Source: Paenibacillus terricola (GTDB lineage: Bacteria > Bacillota > Bacilli > Paenibacillales > Paenibacillaceae). From it: DNA of 64,000 bases. The notes under the pieces are model-generated. The model saw nothing but the letters and a program-made list of their open reading frames with translations, did no database searches and was not told the DNA's origin. Position 1 is the stretch's first letter, and every line of letters starts with the position of its first letter. The stretch is from assembly GCF_014779765.1 (NCBI RefSeq), contig NZ_JACXZA010000005.1, forward strand, positions 371,013-435,012, written 5' to 3'. Made by a program: the position numbers and the translations under genes. This document shows, one piece after another, positions 18,335 through 26,557 of this stretch.

Positions 18335-18778
18335 CTAATAATACATACGGCTGTTCCGCCGCGAATCCCGCTTCACGCTTCCTGACAATCGCACGATCAG
18401 TGCAGCCAGCACAATGCCCGCACTATCAATGAACATATCGACGATTCTTCCGTCACGGCCGAAGAACGGCTGCAGCAGCTCCGTGAATACCGCGAAGCCA
18501 AGCGCGAACAGAAAACCGCGTCTGAATGCCGCGCGGCTCCTCGCTCCGAACGTAGCGATCAGCGTCAGAATGAAGAAGCAGGAGAAATGCCCGATTTTCT
18601 GCGTGACATAGATTCGGCTGTGCAGCGAAATATCGCTAACCATCAAATAATCGCTTAAGACAGGATGCCTGTTCAACTGGAACGACACCGTCCCATGATC
18701 AAGCAGTTGCTGGAAGTTAACCGTACAGACGCAAACCAGAATAACAAAGCACCATAATACAATTCCTACGTTTCGCAA
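18335..18778 (-). CDS. VanZ family membrane protein
   Basis: 147 aa with four hydrophobic helices. It shows the VanZ family pattern GHFSCFFILTLIA, FAVFTELLQPFFGRDGRIVD and DSAGIVLAA. VanZ proteins are linked to teicoplanin resistance in some hosts, but most homologues have unknown roles. It probably stands alone. Confidence 0.85.
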   Translation of the reverse strand: MRNVGIVLWCFVILVCVCTVNFQQLLDHGTVSFQLNRHPVLSDYLMVSDISLHSRIYVTQKIGHFSCFFILTLIATFGARSRAAFRRGFLFALGFAVFTELLQPFFGRDGRIVDMFIDSAGIVLAALIVRLSGSVKRDSRRNSRMYY

Positions 18779-18814
18779 TGTGACACAAACCTGCTTTCCT
18801 ACAAAATCAACACG

Positions 18815-19483
18815 CTATATCGTTCCCAGATTCAATTCCAACGTGCAATCCGGCGCTTCATAGCCTTCATCGTTCACGGCATTCGTAACCGGATACGAGC
18901 GCAGCTGGAATGGCTCCAGCGGTTGAACATACGTGCGCACCTGAGCAAAATCGGTAATGTCAGGATTCAGCCAAACTTCCACGGCCTCGGCATCCAGTAC
19001 GACGGGCAATCTCGGCTGCCAAGCTGCCATCGGTCCCGAGGCAGGAACCGTCAGAATCGTAAACGCCCGTTCCTCCACGCCTTGCGGGTTGACCCAGATA
19101 TCATAGATGCCTGCCATCCCGAACAGCGGTTGACGGTCCACAACGATATGCATGGCCCGCGGATCCCGCTCGATTCCGTCCTGCTTCCAACCGAAGAAGC
19201 CCGTGCAGGGCACAATGCACCGCTGACTCTTCAGCATACGGTAAAAATACCGCTTCGATTCTACCCGCTCGCCGTCGGCGTTCACCGATTCCTTCGCCCA
19301 GAACGGATACAAGCCCCACCGCGCCGCATCGATCGACCGCTGACGCAGCCGATCCGTCATAATAATCGAAACCGCTTGCCTCGGCGCGATATTGAACCGA
19401 TTGGCCATGCAATTCTTTACCTTCCATACATTAAACTGATCTACGATATCTGTAACATCCGACCGCAGTGCAAATCGCTCCAC
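18815..19483 (-). CDS. Degenerate SRAP (YedK/HMCES) family protein lacking catalytic residues
   Basis: 222 aa from GTG 19483. The SRAP fold is recognisable: NRFNIAPRQAVSI, WGLYPFWAKES, CIVPCTGFFGWKQDG, MAGIYDIW, AFTILTVPASGPM, LPVVL. Active members start Met-Cys-Gly-Arg-Phe and crosslink abasic DNA through Cys2, with a Glu (GFYEW) and a His (HDRMP). Here the start reads as MERF, the Glu position is Gly (GFFGW) and the His position is Gln (QPRLP). A TGT-GGA pair lies just upstream but out of frame by one base. It is therefore either an inactive paralogue or a decaying gene. No stop interrupts the frame. Confidence 0.75.
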   Translation of the reverse strand: MERFALRSDVTDIVDQFNVWKVKNCMANRFNIAPRQAVSIIMTDRLRQRSIDAARWGLYPFWAKESVNADGERVESKRYFYRMLKSQRCIVPCTGFFGWKQDGIERDPRAMHIVVDRQPLFGMAGIYDIWVNPQGVEERAFTILTVPASGPMAAWQPRLPVVLDAEAVEVWLNPDITDFAQVRTYVQPLEPFQLRSYPVTNAVNDEGYEAPDCTLELNLGTI

Positions 19484-19561
19484 AAGCCACGCCTGCCTTC
19501 ACTCTAGGATACGGTAGTATCTGGCAGAATGCAGGAAGATTATGCATGCGGGCTGCAATTT

Positions 19562-20413
19562 CTAAATGGTGAACCGTTTGCGGAACCGGAGCGGCGACAG
19601 CCCTGTATGCTCGGAGAATAATCTTGAAAAATGCGGCGTCTGTCTGAATCCTGTCTCCTCCGCTACCCGCGCGATCGGCCAGTCTGTCTTAATAAGCAGC
19701 AGCTTAGCCTGATCCAGCCGATAGTAGAGCAGAAACTGCTGCGGGGTGCAGCCGAACACCTCGGTCATGCAGCGAGCTATGTAATTGGAATGCAGATGCA
19801 GCGCCTCGCTCAGCATCCGATTGCTAACGGATGAACGGTAGTTCAGCTTCATATAAGCGGCAGCCCGTTCAGCAACGGACACGGCAGCCTTCGCTTCGTC
19901 CGTCCGCCAGCCCTCGTCCAGCATCTGAAGCAGATGAAGAAACCGCTGCTGCCGCTCCCAGAATGCTGCATGGGTTGAACCCATCGCTGCCTCATGCAGA
20001 CCTGCAAACATTTCCTTGGCCTCATCCGGATAAGTGAGCGTCATATGCTTAGGAAGCCGAATCGCATAGGTGTAATAGTCTCCGCGGAGCGTACCGGACT
20101 GCGGTCCGTCCGTCTCCTCCCAATTGCCTGGCGCTTGGAAGTGGACCCAGTCAAATACCGTCTCCTGCTCGCACGGCTTAGTCGAGTAATGCCAGCGGTC
20201 CGGCCGAAGAATAAGCATCTGCCCTTCTCCCAGCGTCCACTGCTTGTCCTCTTCTCCGATATGCAGCATGCCTTTATGAACGAATAACATATCGAACACC
20301 CCGAGGTTCGCCCTCGTCGGATGTTCTTCTCCTACCGCATAAGTCGTGCGATTGGATTCAATAAAATAAGGAAGCGGCGGCGATAAATAAGTGAGCAGCT
20401 GCTGGTTCGTCAT
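19562..20413 (-). CDS. AraC family transcriptional regulator, divergent from GH127 gene
   Basis: 283 aa. An N-terminal sensing domain (LFVHKGMLHIGEEDKQWTLG, then MLILRPDRWHY) and a C-terminal pair of helix-turn-helix units (RMLSEALHLHSNYIARCMTE and IARVAEETGFRQTPHFSRLF, ending LSPLRFRKRF) define the family. ATG 20413 has AAAGGG upstream. The in-frame TTG at 20422 overlaps that site. It probably controls the divergent arabinofuranosidase gene through the shared 164-bp region. Confidence 0.9.
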   Translation of the reverse strand: MTNQQLLTYLSPPLPYFIESNRTTYAVGEEHPTRANLGVFDMLFVHKGMLHIGEEDKQWTLGEGQMLILRPDRWHYSTKPCEQETVFDWVHFQAPGNWEETDGPQSGTLRGDYYTYAIRLPKHMTLTYPDEAKEMFAGLHEAAMGSTHAAFWERQQRFLHLLQMLDEGWRTDEAKAAVSVAERAAAYMKLNYRSSVSNRMLSEALHLHSNYIARCMTEVFGCTPQQFLLYYRLDQAKLLLIKTDWPIARVAEETGFRQTPHFSRLFSEHTGLSPLRFRKRFTI

Positions 20414-20453
20414 CGGGAGCAACCCTTTCTCGAGTTAGAAGACTGTGTAATTA

Positions 20454-20564
20454 TGCAAAATTAACATTGTATAAGTTGCTGTTTCCCTTTCATTTTATCA
20501 AATAAAATAGGGTTGTAAAGCAAACTTATATCGTCATATATTTGAACGAATCTTGCAAAATTAA
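20454..20564. promoter_or_regulatory. Exact 11-bp direct repeats, candidate AraC operator half-sites
   Basis: TGCAAAATTAA occurs at 20454-20464 and again at 20554-20564, exactly 100 bp apart, in the region between the divergent AraC and GH127 genes. The second copy abuts the GH127 ribosome-binding site. AraC proteins often bind such direct repeats. The assignment is inference. Confidence 0.45.
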
Positions 20565-20577
20565 GGAGACTGACAAT

Positions 20578-22593
20578 ATGCCAATCGATCGTTTGAACGA
20601 CAAGCTTAATCCTGCATCCGCTGTCCCGCTGAAGAGTGTCTCCATCCACGATCCATTCTGGACTTCTTATGCCAATCTGGCGCGTGAAGCGGTCATTCCC
20701 TATCAATGGGAAGCGCTTAACGACCGCGTCGAAGGCGCCGCGCCAAGCTATGCGATCCAGAACCTGCGCATCGCAGCAGGCATCGAGCAAGGAAGCTTCA
20801 ACGGCTTTGTATTCCAAGACAGCGACCTGTACAAATGGCTGGAAGCCGTCGGCTACCGTCTCTCGACCCATCCTGATCCGCATTGGGAGACGATTGCAGA
20901 CGAGGCGATCGACCTGCTGGAGAAAGTTCAGCTCCCAGACGGCTATATTAACTCCTTCTATCAAATTAACGGGCTGGATAAGCGTTGGTCTAACTTGACG
21001 GAAGCGCATGAGCTGTACTGCGCAGGCCACCTCATTGAAGCGGCGGTCTCGTACTATCACGCAACCGGCAAACGCAAAATCCTAGATATCGCTTGTCGCT
21101 TCGCCGACTGCATCGACCGCACCTTCGGCACCGAGCCTGGCAAGATCCGAGGCTATGACGGCCACCAAGAGATCGAGCTTGCACTCGTGAAGCTGTACCA
21201 AACAACGGGCGAAGAACGTTATATAAAGCTTGCTGCTTATTTCATTGATGAGCGCGGCAATTCGCCAGCCTTCTTCCTCGATGAATTCGAGAAACGCGGC
21301 CGCACGTCGATCTGGTCGCCGAACCCGCATATGCCGGACAATACGCGCAAGCCGGATCTGAAATATTTTCAAGCGGATGTACCCGTACGCGAGCAAAAGC
21401 ACGCAGTCGGCCACTCCGTTCGCGCCGTCTATATGTACACGGCAATGGCGGATCTCGCGGGCTTGAACAATGATCCAACCCTGCTGGAAGCTTGCCGCAC
21501 GCTGTGGAAGGAAATGACGCGCACGCAAATGTATGTAACGGGCGGCATTGGCTCGACGCATCATGGCGAGGCGTTCACAGCTAGCTACGACCTGCCGAAC
21601 GATACGGTCTATGCCGAAACTTGCGCTTCGATCGGTCTCGTCTTCTTCGCAAGCCGCATGCTCCGTCTGGAGCCGAAGGCTGAGTATGCAGACGTGCTGG
21701 AGCGTGCGTTGTATAACACGGTTATTTCCGGTATCGCGCTTGATGGCAAAAGCTACTTCTACGTCAATCCGCTCGAAGTGTGGCCGCATGCTTGTTCATG
21801 CAACCCAGGCAAGCATCACGTAAAGCCGGTTCGCCAACATTGGTTCGGCTGCGCTTGCTGCCCGCCGAACATCGCGCGTCTCTTGACGTCGCTCGGCGAA
21901 TACATCTACACGACGGATGCTGTAAGCCGTACGGCATATACGCACCTGTACATCGGCAGCGAAGCGAACGTACAGCTGGGTGATTCCTCGTTCAAGCTGA
22001 CGCAGACGACGGCAATGCCTTGGAGCGGCAGCGCATCGTTCAAACTGAACGAGCTTAACGGTTCCGCTTCGTTCTCGCTTGCGTTCCGTCTGCCAGGCTG
22101 GACGAATGGCAAACGCCCATCGGTAGTACTGAATGGACAACCGCTGGCCGACAGCGCTGCTGAAGTTCGCGATGGCTACTTGGTGATTACGCGCGAATGG
22201 AGCAGCGAAGATACGATCGAGCTGACGCTCGACATGCCTGTCCTTCGCCTTACGGCGAATGCCGAGGTTCGCTACAATGCAGGTCGTATTGCCCTGCAGC
22301 GTGGTCCGCTTGTTTACTGCCTCGAAGAAATGGACAATGGCAGCAAGCTGGCATCGCTCTCGATTAAAGCCGATGGTGAGTTTACGACCGAACAGAACGA
22401 CAACCTGCTGCCAGGCGCTGTTGTGCTCGTAGGCGAAGGCTATCGTGATGCGGTGGTTGTTGAAGCGGATCAGTTGTACAGTGCGGCATCTATCCCTCAA
22501 CCGGAAGCGGCTGCAGTTCGTGCGGTACCTTACGCGCTGTGGGGCAACCGTACGCCAGGCGAGATGTCGGTCTGGGTTCGTTACCGCAACTAG
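20578..22593 (+). CDS. GH127 family beta-L-arabinofuranosidase (DUF1680)
   Basis: 671 aa, family length. The zinc/catalytic set of GH127 is present: Glu347 and Cys349 in YAETCASIG, and Cys427-Cys428 in WFGCACCPPNIARLL, the latter pair including the expected nucleophile. Other family phrases are DPFWTSYANLAREAVIPYQW, AVGHSVRAVYMYTAM and ALYNTVISGIALDG. No signal peptide is seen, so it acts in the cytosol on imported arabino-oligosaccharides. ATG 20578 follows AAGGAG. It is divergent from an AraC regulator, its likely activator. Confidence 0.93.
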   Translation: MPIDRLNDKLNPASAVPLKSVSIHDPFWTSYANLAREAVIPYQWEALNDRVEGAAPSYAIQNLRIAAGIEQGSFNGFVFQDSDLYKWLEAVGYRLSTHPDPHWETIADEAIDLLEKVQLPDGYINSFYQINGLDKRWSNLTEAHELYCAGHLIEAAVSYYHATGKRKILDIACRFADCIDRTFGTEPGKIRGYDGHQEIELALVKLYQTTGEERYIKLAAYFIDERGNSPAFFLDEFEKRGRTSIWSPNPHMPDNTRKPDLKYFQADVPVREQKHAVGHSVRAVYMYTAMADLAGLNNDPTLLEACRTLWKEMTRTQMYVTGGIGSTHHGEAFTASYDLPNDTVYAETCASIGLVFFASRMLRLEPKAEYADVLERALYNTVISGIALDGKSYFYVNPLEVWPHACSCNPGKHHVKPVRQHWFGCACCPPNIARLLTSLGEYIYTTDAVSRTAYTHLYIGSEANVQLGDSSFKLTQTTAMPWSGSASFKLNELNGSASFSLAFRLPGWTNGKRPSVVLNGQPLADSAAEVRDGYLVITREWSSEDTIELTLDMPVLRLTANAEVRYNAGRIALQRGPLVYCLEEMDNGSKLASLSIKADGEFTTEQNDNLLPGAVVLVGEGYRDAVVVEADQLYSAASIPQPEAAAVRAVPYALWGNRTPGEMSVWVRYRN

Positions 22594-22606
22594 CAACTAG
22601 TTGAAT

Positions 22607-22636
22607 AAAAAAAGACCTGCCGGCATCTCCGGCAGG
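22607..22636 (-). terminator. Terminator for the beta-propeller-like gene (minus strand)
   Basis: CCTGCCGG (22616-22623) pairs with CCGGCAGG (22629-22636), and on the minus strand it is followed by a run of seven T. The stem may also stop GH127 transcription. A second stem, GCCCGACGC/GCGTCGGGC, lies at about 22738-22767. Confidence 0.65.
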
Positions 22637-22774
22637 GCAAGGCAGCGGCGCGGCACATTAGCGCAGCTGCCTTATTCAATTAAAGGGGGTAGTACGAAAC
22701 GTGAAACGCGAATGAGTGAAGCATTCGCCATCATTGCCCGACGCACACACGCCTGCGGCGTCGGGCCTTACTAC

Positions 22775-23596
22775 TTAAGGAAGATCCATCTGCAGAATGC
22801 CCTCGAACAGCGTTGCCATATACAGCTGGCCATCATGCGTATCGACATCCGTCACCGGGAACCCCAGCTTAACCGCGAACATCGTAATTTGACCGCACAA
22901 ATAACCAATCCGATACAAACCTTTATCCGTACAAGCATAGACATCACGTCCATACCGAATAAGTGTGAATACGAGCCGGTTGCCAAAGCGGACAACGTCG
23001 AAGCCGCCCTGCTTGTTGCCTACGATCAGTTCGCCTCCCTCACCTGTGCCAAGCAAATGACCGTGATAGACCGTCAACGATGTAACGCCAACGCCTAATT
23101 GGAAGTCCACCCACTCGTCGGTGAATCGATCATAGATAGAGACGCCTTCCTCGTGCCCAACAATAAGAAACTGCGGCATATTCAGGAAATCGTACACTTT
23201 GCGCTCCGGGCAAGCGACCTTATGCCAGGCACCATCTCCACACCGATGCCATAATCCATAGTCTGTACCCATGAAGCTGCATTGTCCTGATGTTTTATAT
23301 TGATAGCATGGGACCGAATGCTCCGGCTGCTCCCACTGCCCGTCTTCAAATGTATATAACCCTTCATTCGTGCACGCATATAACTTGCCTTGAATCAACT
23401 GCAGTCGATTGACCACGAGCTCATCAGACAACGTCTTGCTAATATGCTGCCAGTTACCAGACTCATCGCCGCAATAAATGCCATTGCCAGGCGAAGCTGC
23501 GTATAGTTGGCTGCCATCTGTCTTTACCGACGAGAACGGATACGTCATCCAATCCCATGGCGTCTGCTTGCTAAGCGTCTCTCCGCCCTCCATCAT
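22775..23596 (-). CDS. Beta-propeller-like cytosolic protein under Fur boxes, function unknown
   Basis: 273 aa. No signal peptide or membrane segment is seen. Repeated blade-like phrases, QLYAASPGNGIY, KLYACTNEGLYTF, VYACTDKGLYRIG and QLYMATLFEGI, suggest a five- to seven-bladed propeller of the two-component-sensor/WD40 type. I do not recognise a named family. The ATG follows TAGGAGG. Two perfect Fur-type palindromes lie 23-67 bp upstream, so expression is probably iron-repressed. No siderophore or iron transport genes lie next to it in the window. Confidence 0.75.
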   Translation of the reverse strand: MMEGGETLSKQTPWDWMTYPFSSVKTDGSQLYAASPGNGIYCGDESGNWQHISKTLSDELVVNRLQLIQGKLYACTNEGLYTFEDGQWEQPEHSVPCYQYKTSGQCSFMGTDYGLWHRCGDGAWHKVACPERKVYDFLNMPQFLIVGHEEGVSIYDRFTDEWVDFQLGVGVTSLTVYHGHLLGTGEGGELIVGNKQGGFDVVRFGNRLVFTLIRYGRDVYACTDKGLYRIGYLCGQITMFAVKLGFPVTDVDTHDGQLYMATLFEGILQMDLP

Positions 23597-23618
23597 GCCA
23601 GCCTCCTATTCATATGTG

Positions 23619-23663
23619 TGATAACGATTATCAATTGGATGTTTTAAATGATAACGATTATCA
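23619..23663 (-). promoter_or_regulatory. Two Fur boxes, exactly 30 bp apart
   Basis: TGATAACGATTATCA occurs at 23619-23633 and again at 23649-23663. Each is a 7-1-7 inverted repeat matching the Bacillus Fur consensus with a single mismatch between arms. They lie directly upstream of the propeller-like gene. Confidence 0.8.
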
Positions 23664-23801
23664 ATCGCATTGTCAACCCTCATTTGGAAACTACTTCTCC
23701 TCCTACATTATTCCTCAAGAACCGGCGGCATTCGGCCTGACAAACCATCCAAACACAAAAGAGACAGCCCAACTTCGGCTGCCTCCGATTCGTACAACTG
23801 A

Positions 23802-24908
23802 TTACGGCGTCTGGAACGAGAATAGCTGGTTGTCAGCGCCTGTATAAGTCCACTGCTGAACGACAGCGCCGTTAGCTGTCGATACATTTGCGATATCCAA
23901 CGCTTTGCTGCTGTTGCGATTAATAATCTTGTAATAACCGCCGCTCACCGCGACGACCTGCCATTGCTTGATTGTTGCCGCCTGCTCCGGACAAAGCCCA
24001 CTGTTGAATAACGCCTCCATTGGCTGTCGAAGCACCGGTGACATCCAACGCTTTGCCGCTGTTCACGTTAATGATGTTGTAATAGCCGTTGCCCGCATCC
24101 TTCAAATACCACTTCTGATTGTTCCCGCCTGCATAATCCCATTGCTGCACCTTAGCGCCATCGGCTGTCGATGCGCTAGTGACGTCCAACGCTTTGCCGC
24201 TATGCTTCGCGACGATCTTGTAGTTCGTATTCACCACTGGCGTAATCGGCGGTGTGGTCGTGGACGAGCCCGCCGTCCATTTGAATGTAATGGCGCTCTC
24301 GGTCGGCACCTGATAGGTGAACGATTGCGAGCCCCATTGAATCTTCACAGACTTGGAGCTAGTGAGACGGTTGGACAAAATAACAGCGATCGAGCCGTCC
24401 GGATTCTTGTACGCGACGTCCTCTATATTGTCCTGATAGGTGTTCGAGTCGATGCGAAGCGCACCTGGATCAACGAATTTGCTGCTATGGCCGAGGCCGT
24501 AGTATTGCGAATTGTAAGTCACACTGTCGTTCACGTCCGAGCGGATCGTAAGCAGACCCCGGTTGGTGTTGCCGACACCGGCAAGCGCTGGGCCTCCATT
24601 TTGATCCAATGCGACATTCCACATGATATACGACTTCGCCCAGTTTCGAGGGAAACGAATCGTATGCATCATCAGATCCTGGAACATGCCCTTGTCTGTG
24701 CCGCCGCCGATCCACGTGCCGCTGCCGCCTTCCGTGAACCAGATGTCCTTGCTTGGATAATTGTTATGAAGCGTCGTCAAATTCGAATGGCTGAGTGAGG
24801 AGTAGTAGTGGAATGCGCTGCCGCTAACATAAGATGAGGCATTGTTAAGTACAGTGGTCGGATAGCTGATGTCATCGTAGTTGTGGTCATAGGCGATGGT
24901 ATTAGACT
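23802..24908 (-). pseudogene. Broken GH30 glycosidase with ricin-type (CBM13) domain
   Basis: Translation upstream from 24780 continues in frame to about 24908 (AYDHNYDDISYPTTVLNNAS, then SGSAFHYYSS), where a TAG stop interrupts it. The preserved part has the GH30 nucleophile region DIWFTEGGSGTWIGGG and the C-terminal strands of the catalytic unit (NRGLLTIRS, YYGLGHSSKFVDPGALRI). The N-terminal half with the acid/base Glu and the signal peptide are missing. A second break is an extra base at about 23967, inside a ricin-type lectin domain with three repeats (SGKALDVT, SGKALDVT, SSKALDIA). Both lesions argue for a dead gene. A sequencing error could explain only the frameshift. Confidence 0.88.
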
Positions 24909-24952
24909 TCTAAGACAGCTTTCTTGTAACACCGATTCTGGCAAGCGGATTG

Positions 24953-25975
24953 CTAGCCTCGCTGATAGTTGGAAGATTCTCTTATGATGAGCCTCGCATT
25001 AATAACGGTCCGCTTACTTCCGCCCGATTGGCCGCTCTCGTTCACGTCGTTCAACTGATCGATGAGCTTCTCGGCCAGACATACGCCCATCTCGTACTTC
25101 GGCTGCTCCACCGTGCTGAGCGTTGGCACGATGTAACCTGTGATCCGGTTGTTATCGACGCCAACAACAGCCAGGTCTTCCGGTATGCGCAGCCCCTTCT
25201 CCCGACAGGCTCTATATACGCCCAGCGCCATCTCGTCATTGGCCGTATACACCGCAGTGAACGGCTCTTGCCGATCGAACAGCCTTATCGCTGCCTCATA
25301 TCCGCCGCTTTCCTGAAAATGACCCGAATCAATAAGACTCGGCTTGAAAGGGATTCGATTATCCTTCAGCGCCTTCAAGTATCCTTCCATCCGCTCATAA
25401 TTTTCCAATGAATCCGAGAAGCCGCCGATATAAGCAATCTGCTTATGACCTTGCTCGATAAGATGGCAAACAGCCGATTCCGAGAACTGCACATTGTTCG
25501 TTTTGCAGCTCAGAATGACATCGCTATCAATCTCTCTGCCGATGACGCCAAGCACATAACCCTTCTGAGAGTAATCCTTGATTACTTCATCACTAACGAA
25601 CGGTGTAACGAGAATCATGCCATCGACCGTCCGATTGGAGAGCAAGCCGAGATATTCCATCTCTTTCTCCAGCTCATTGTCCGAGTCACAAATAATTACT
25701 TTATATTTGCGGGCATACGCTGCATTTTCGATTCCTTTGATGATCTCCGAGAAGTAGGAGACGATAATGTCGGGTACGATGACGCCGATCGTCATCGTAC
25801 GCTGAGAACGCAGCTGCTTCGCAGCCGCATGCGGATGATAATCCAGCTCCTCGATTGCTTGGCGCACCTTCTGCTTTGTTTTGTCCGATACAAGGCCGCT
25901 GTCGTTCAACACACGCGATACGGTTGCAGCCGATACGCCGGCTCTCTTGGCGACATCTACGATTTTATTGTCCAC
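24953..25975 (-). CDS. LacI family transcriptional regulator
   Basis: 340 aa. The N-terminal helix-turn-helix IVDVAKRAGVSAATVSRVLN is followed by the hinge (HPHAAAKQLRSQRTMTIGVI) and a periplasmic-binding-type sugar domain (GMILVTPFVS, AVYTANDEMALGVYRA). The start is GTG 25975, with AAGGTTG upstream. It sits next to the truncated GH30 gene and may once have controlled it. The current target is unknown. Confidence 0.92.
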   Translation of the reverse strand: MDNKIVDVAKRAGVSAATVSRVLNDSGLVSDKTKQKVRQAIEELDYHPHAAAKQLRSQRTMTIGVIVPDIIVSYFSEIIKGIENAAYARKYKVIICDSDNELEKEMEYLGLLSNRTVDGMILVTPFVSDEVIKDYSQKGYVLGVIGREIDSDVILSCKTNNVQFSESAVCHLIEQGHKQIAYIGGFSDSLENYERMEGYLKALKDNRIPFKPSLIDSGHFQESGGYEAAIRLFDRQEPFTAVYTANDEMALGVYRACREKGLRIPEDLAVVGVDNNRITGYIVPTLSTVEQPKYEMGVCLAEKLIDQLNDVNESGQSGGSKRTVINARLIIRESSNYQRG

Positions 25976-26077
25976 GATACAATCAACCTTGTCTTTTTTA
26001 TCAAAATTATAGGCTTTAAGTCTAGCGATATCAACCTATACCTGTTTTTTTGTCATATCTTGGCATACCCCTCTTGC

Positions 26078-26140
26078 AGTGTATGGTGACGCGTGATACA
26101 CTGTTTCCAATATCTAGTGTATGGTCTGTAATCATACACC
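26078..26140 (+). promoter_or_regulatory. Two YtrA-type operators (AGTGTA-N13-TACACT)
   Basis: Site 1: AGTGTA 26078-26083 and TACACT 26097-26102, spacer 13. Site 2: AGTGTA 26116-26121 and TACACC 26135-26140, spacer 13. This is the operator form described for the GntR-type repressor YtrA. The sites lie 38 bp apart, just upstream of the ytrA-like gene, as expected for autoregulation. Confidence 0.8.
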
Positions 26141-26171
26141 TCAAACAAAGAAAGGGCTGGTGAACGATCCA

Positions 26172-26555
26172 ATGCCCCCAGATATGATTTGGCGGATTGA
26201 CGAGTTTCAGATTGATCCGTCCCGCCCGCTGTACGAGCAATTCGTCGAACAGATTCGGGCAATGATCGCCAAAGGCCAGCTGGCACCTGGAACGAGACTT
26301 CCCTCTGTCCGAGAAACCGCATCGTCGCTGCGCGTCAATCCAACAACCATCATGAAAACCTACCAAGAGCTGGAGCGACTGTCGCTGCTCGTTACCTATC
26401 GCGGACAAGGCACGTTCGTTACGAATGAAGAATCCGCCATAACGCGTTCACGCCGCGAGCTGGCACGCTCAGCGGTTGCGCGACTGGAAGAGCTTGCGCA
26501 ATCAATCGGCCTGACGCTTGAGCAATTCATCGCCTTAGCCCAAGAGGAGGAATAA
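26172..26555 (+). CDS. YtrA-subfamily GntR repressor
   Basis: 127 aa. A winged helix (RPLYEQFVEQIRAMIAKGQL, RLPSVRETASSLRVNPTTIM, then TYRGQGTFVTN) occupies most of the protein, and only a short C-terminal dimerisation helix follows, as in the YtrA group. These regulators respond to cell-envelope antibiotics in Bacillus. I chose ATG 26172 because GGTGA ends eight bases upstream. GTG 26160 is an alternative. It heads a three-gene operon with an ABC transporter. Confidence 0.88.
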   Translation: MPPDMIWRIDEFQIDPSRPLYEQFVEQIRAMIAKGQLAPGTRLPSVRETASSLRVNPTTIMKTYQELERLSLLVTYRGQGTFVTNEESAITRSRRELARSAVARLEELAQSIGLTLEQFIALAQEEE

Positions 26556-26557
26556 TC

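Noticed and set aside
20461-22596. Minus-strand ORFs of 199, 235 and 266 aa opposite the GH127 gene
   Set aside because: They are shadow frames of a strongly supported gene, with no motifs and no sites.
23619-23663. Zur-type (zinc) boxes instead of Fur boxes
   Set aside because: TGATAACGATTATCA fits the 7-1-7 Fur consensus; Bacillus Zur sites centre on TCGTAAT/ATTACGA.
23968-24798. 276-aa plus-strand ORF opposite the GH30 pseudogene
   Set aside because: It is a shadow of the glycosidase sequence with no family motif or ribosome-binding site.
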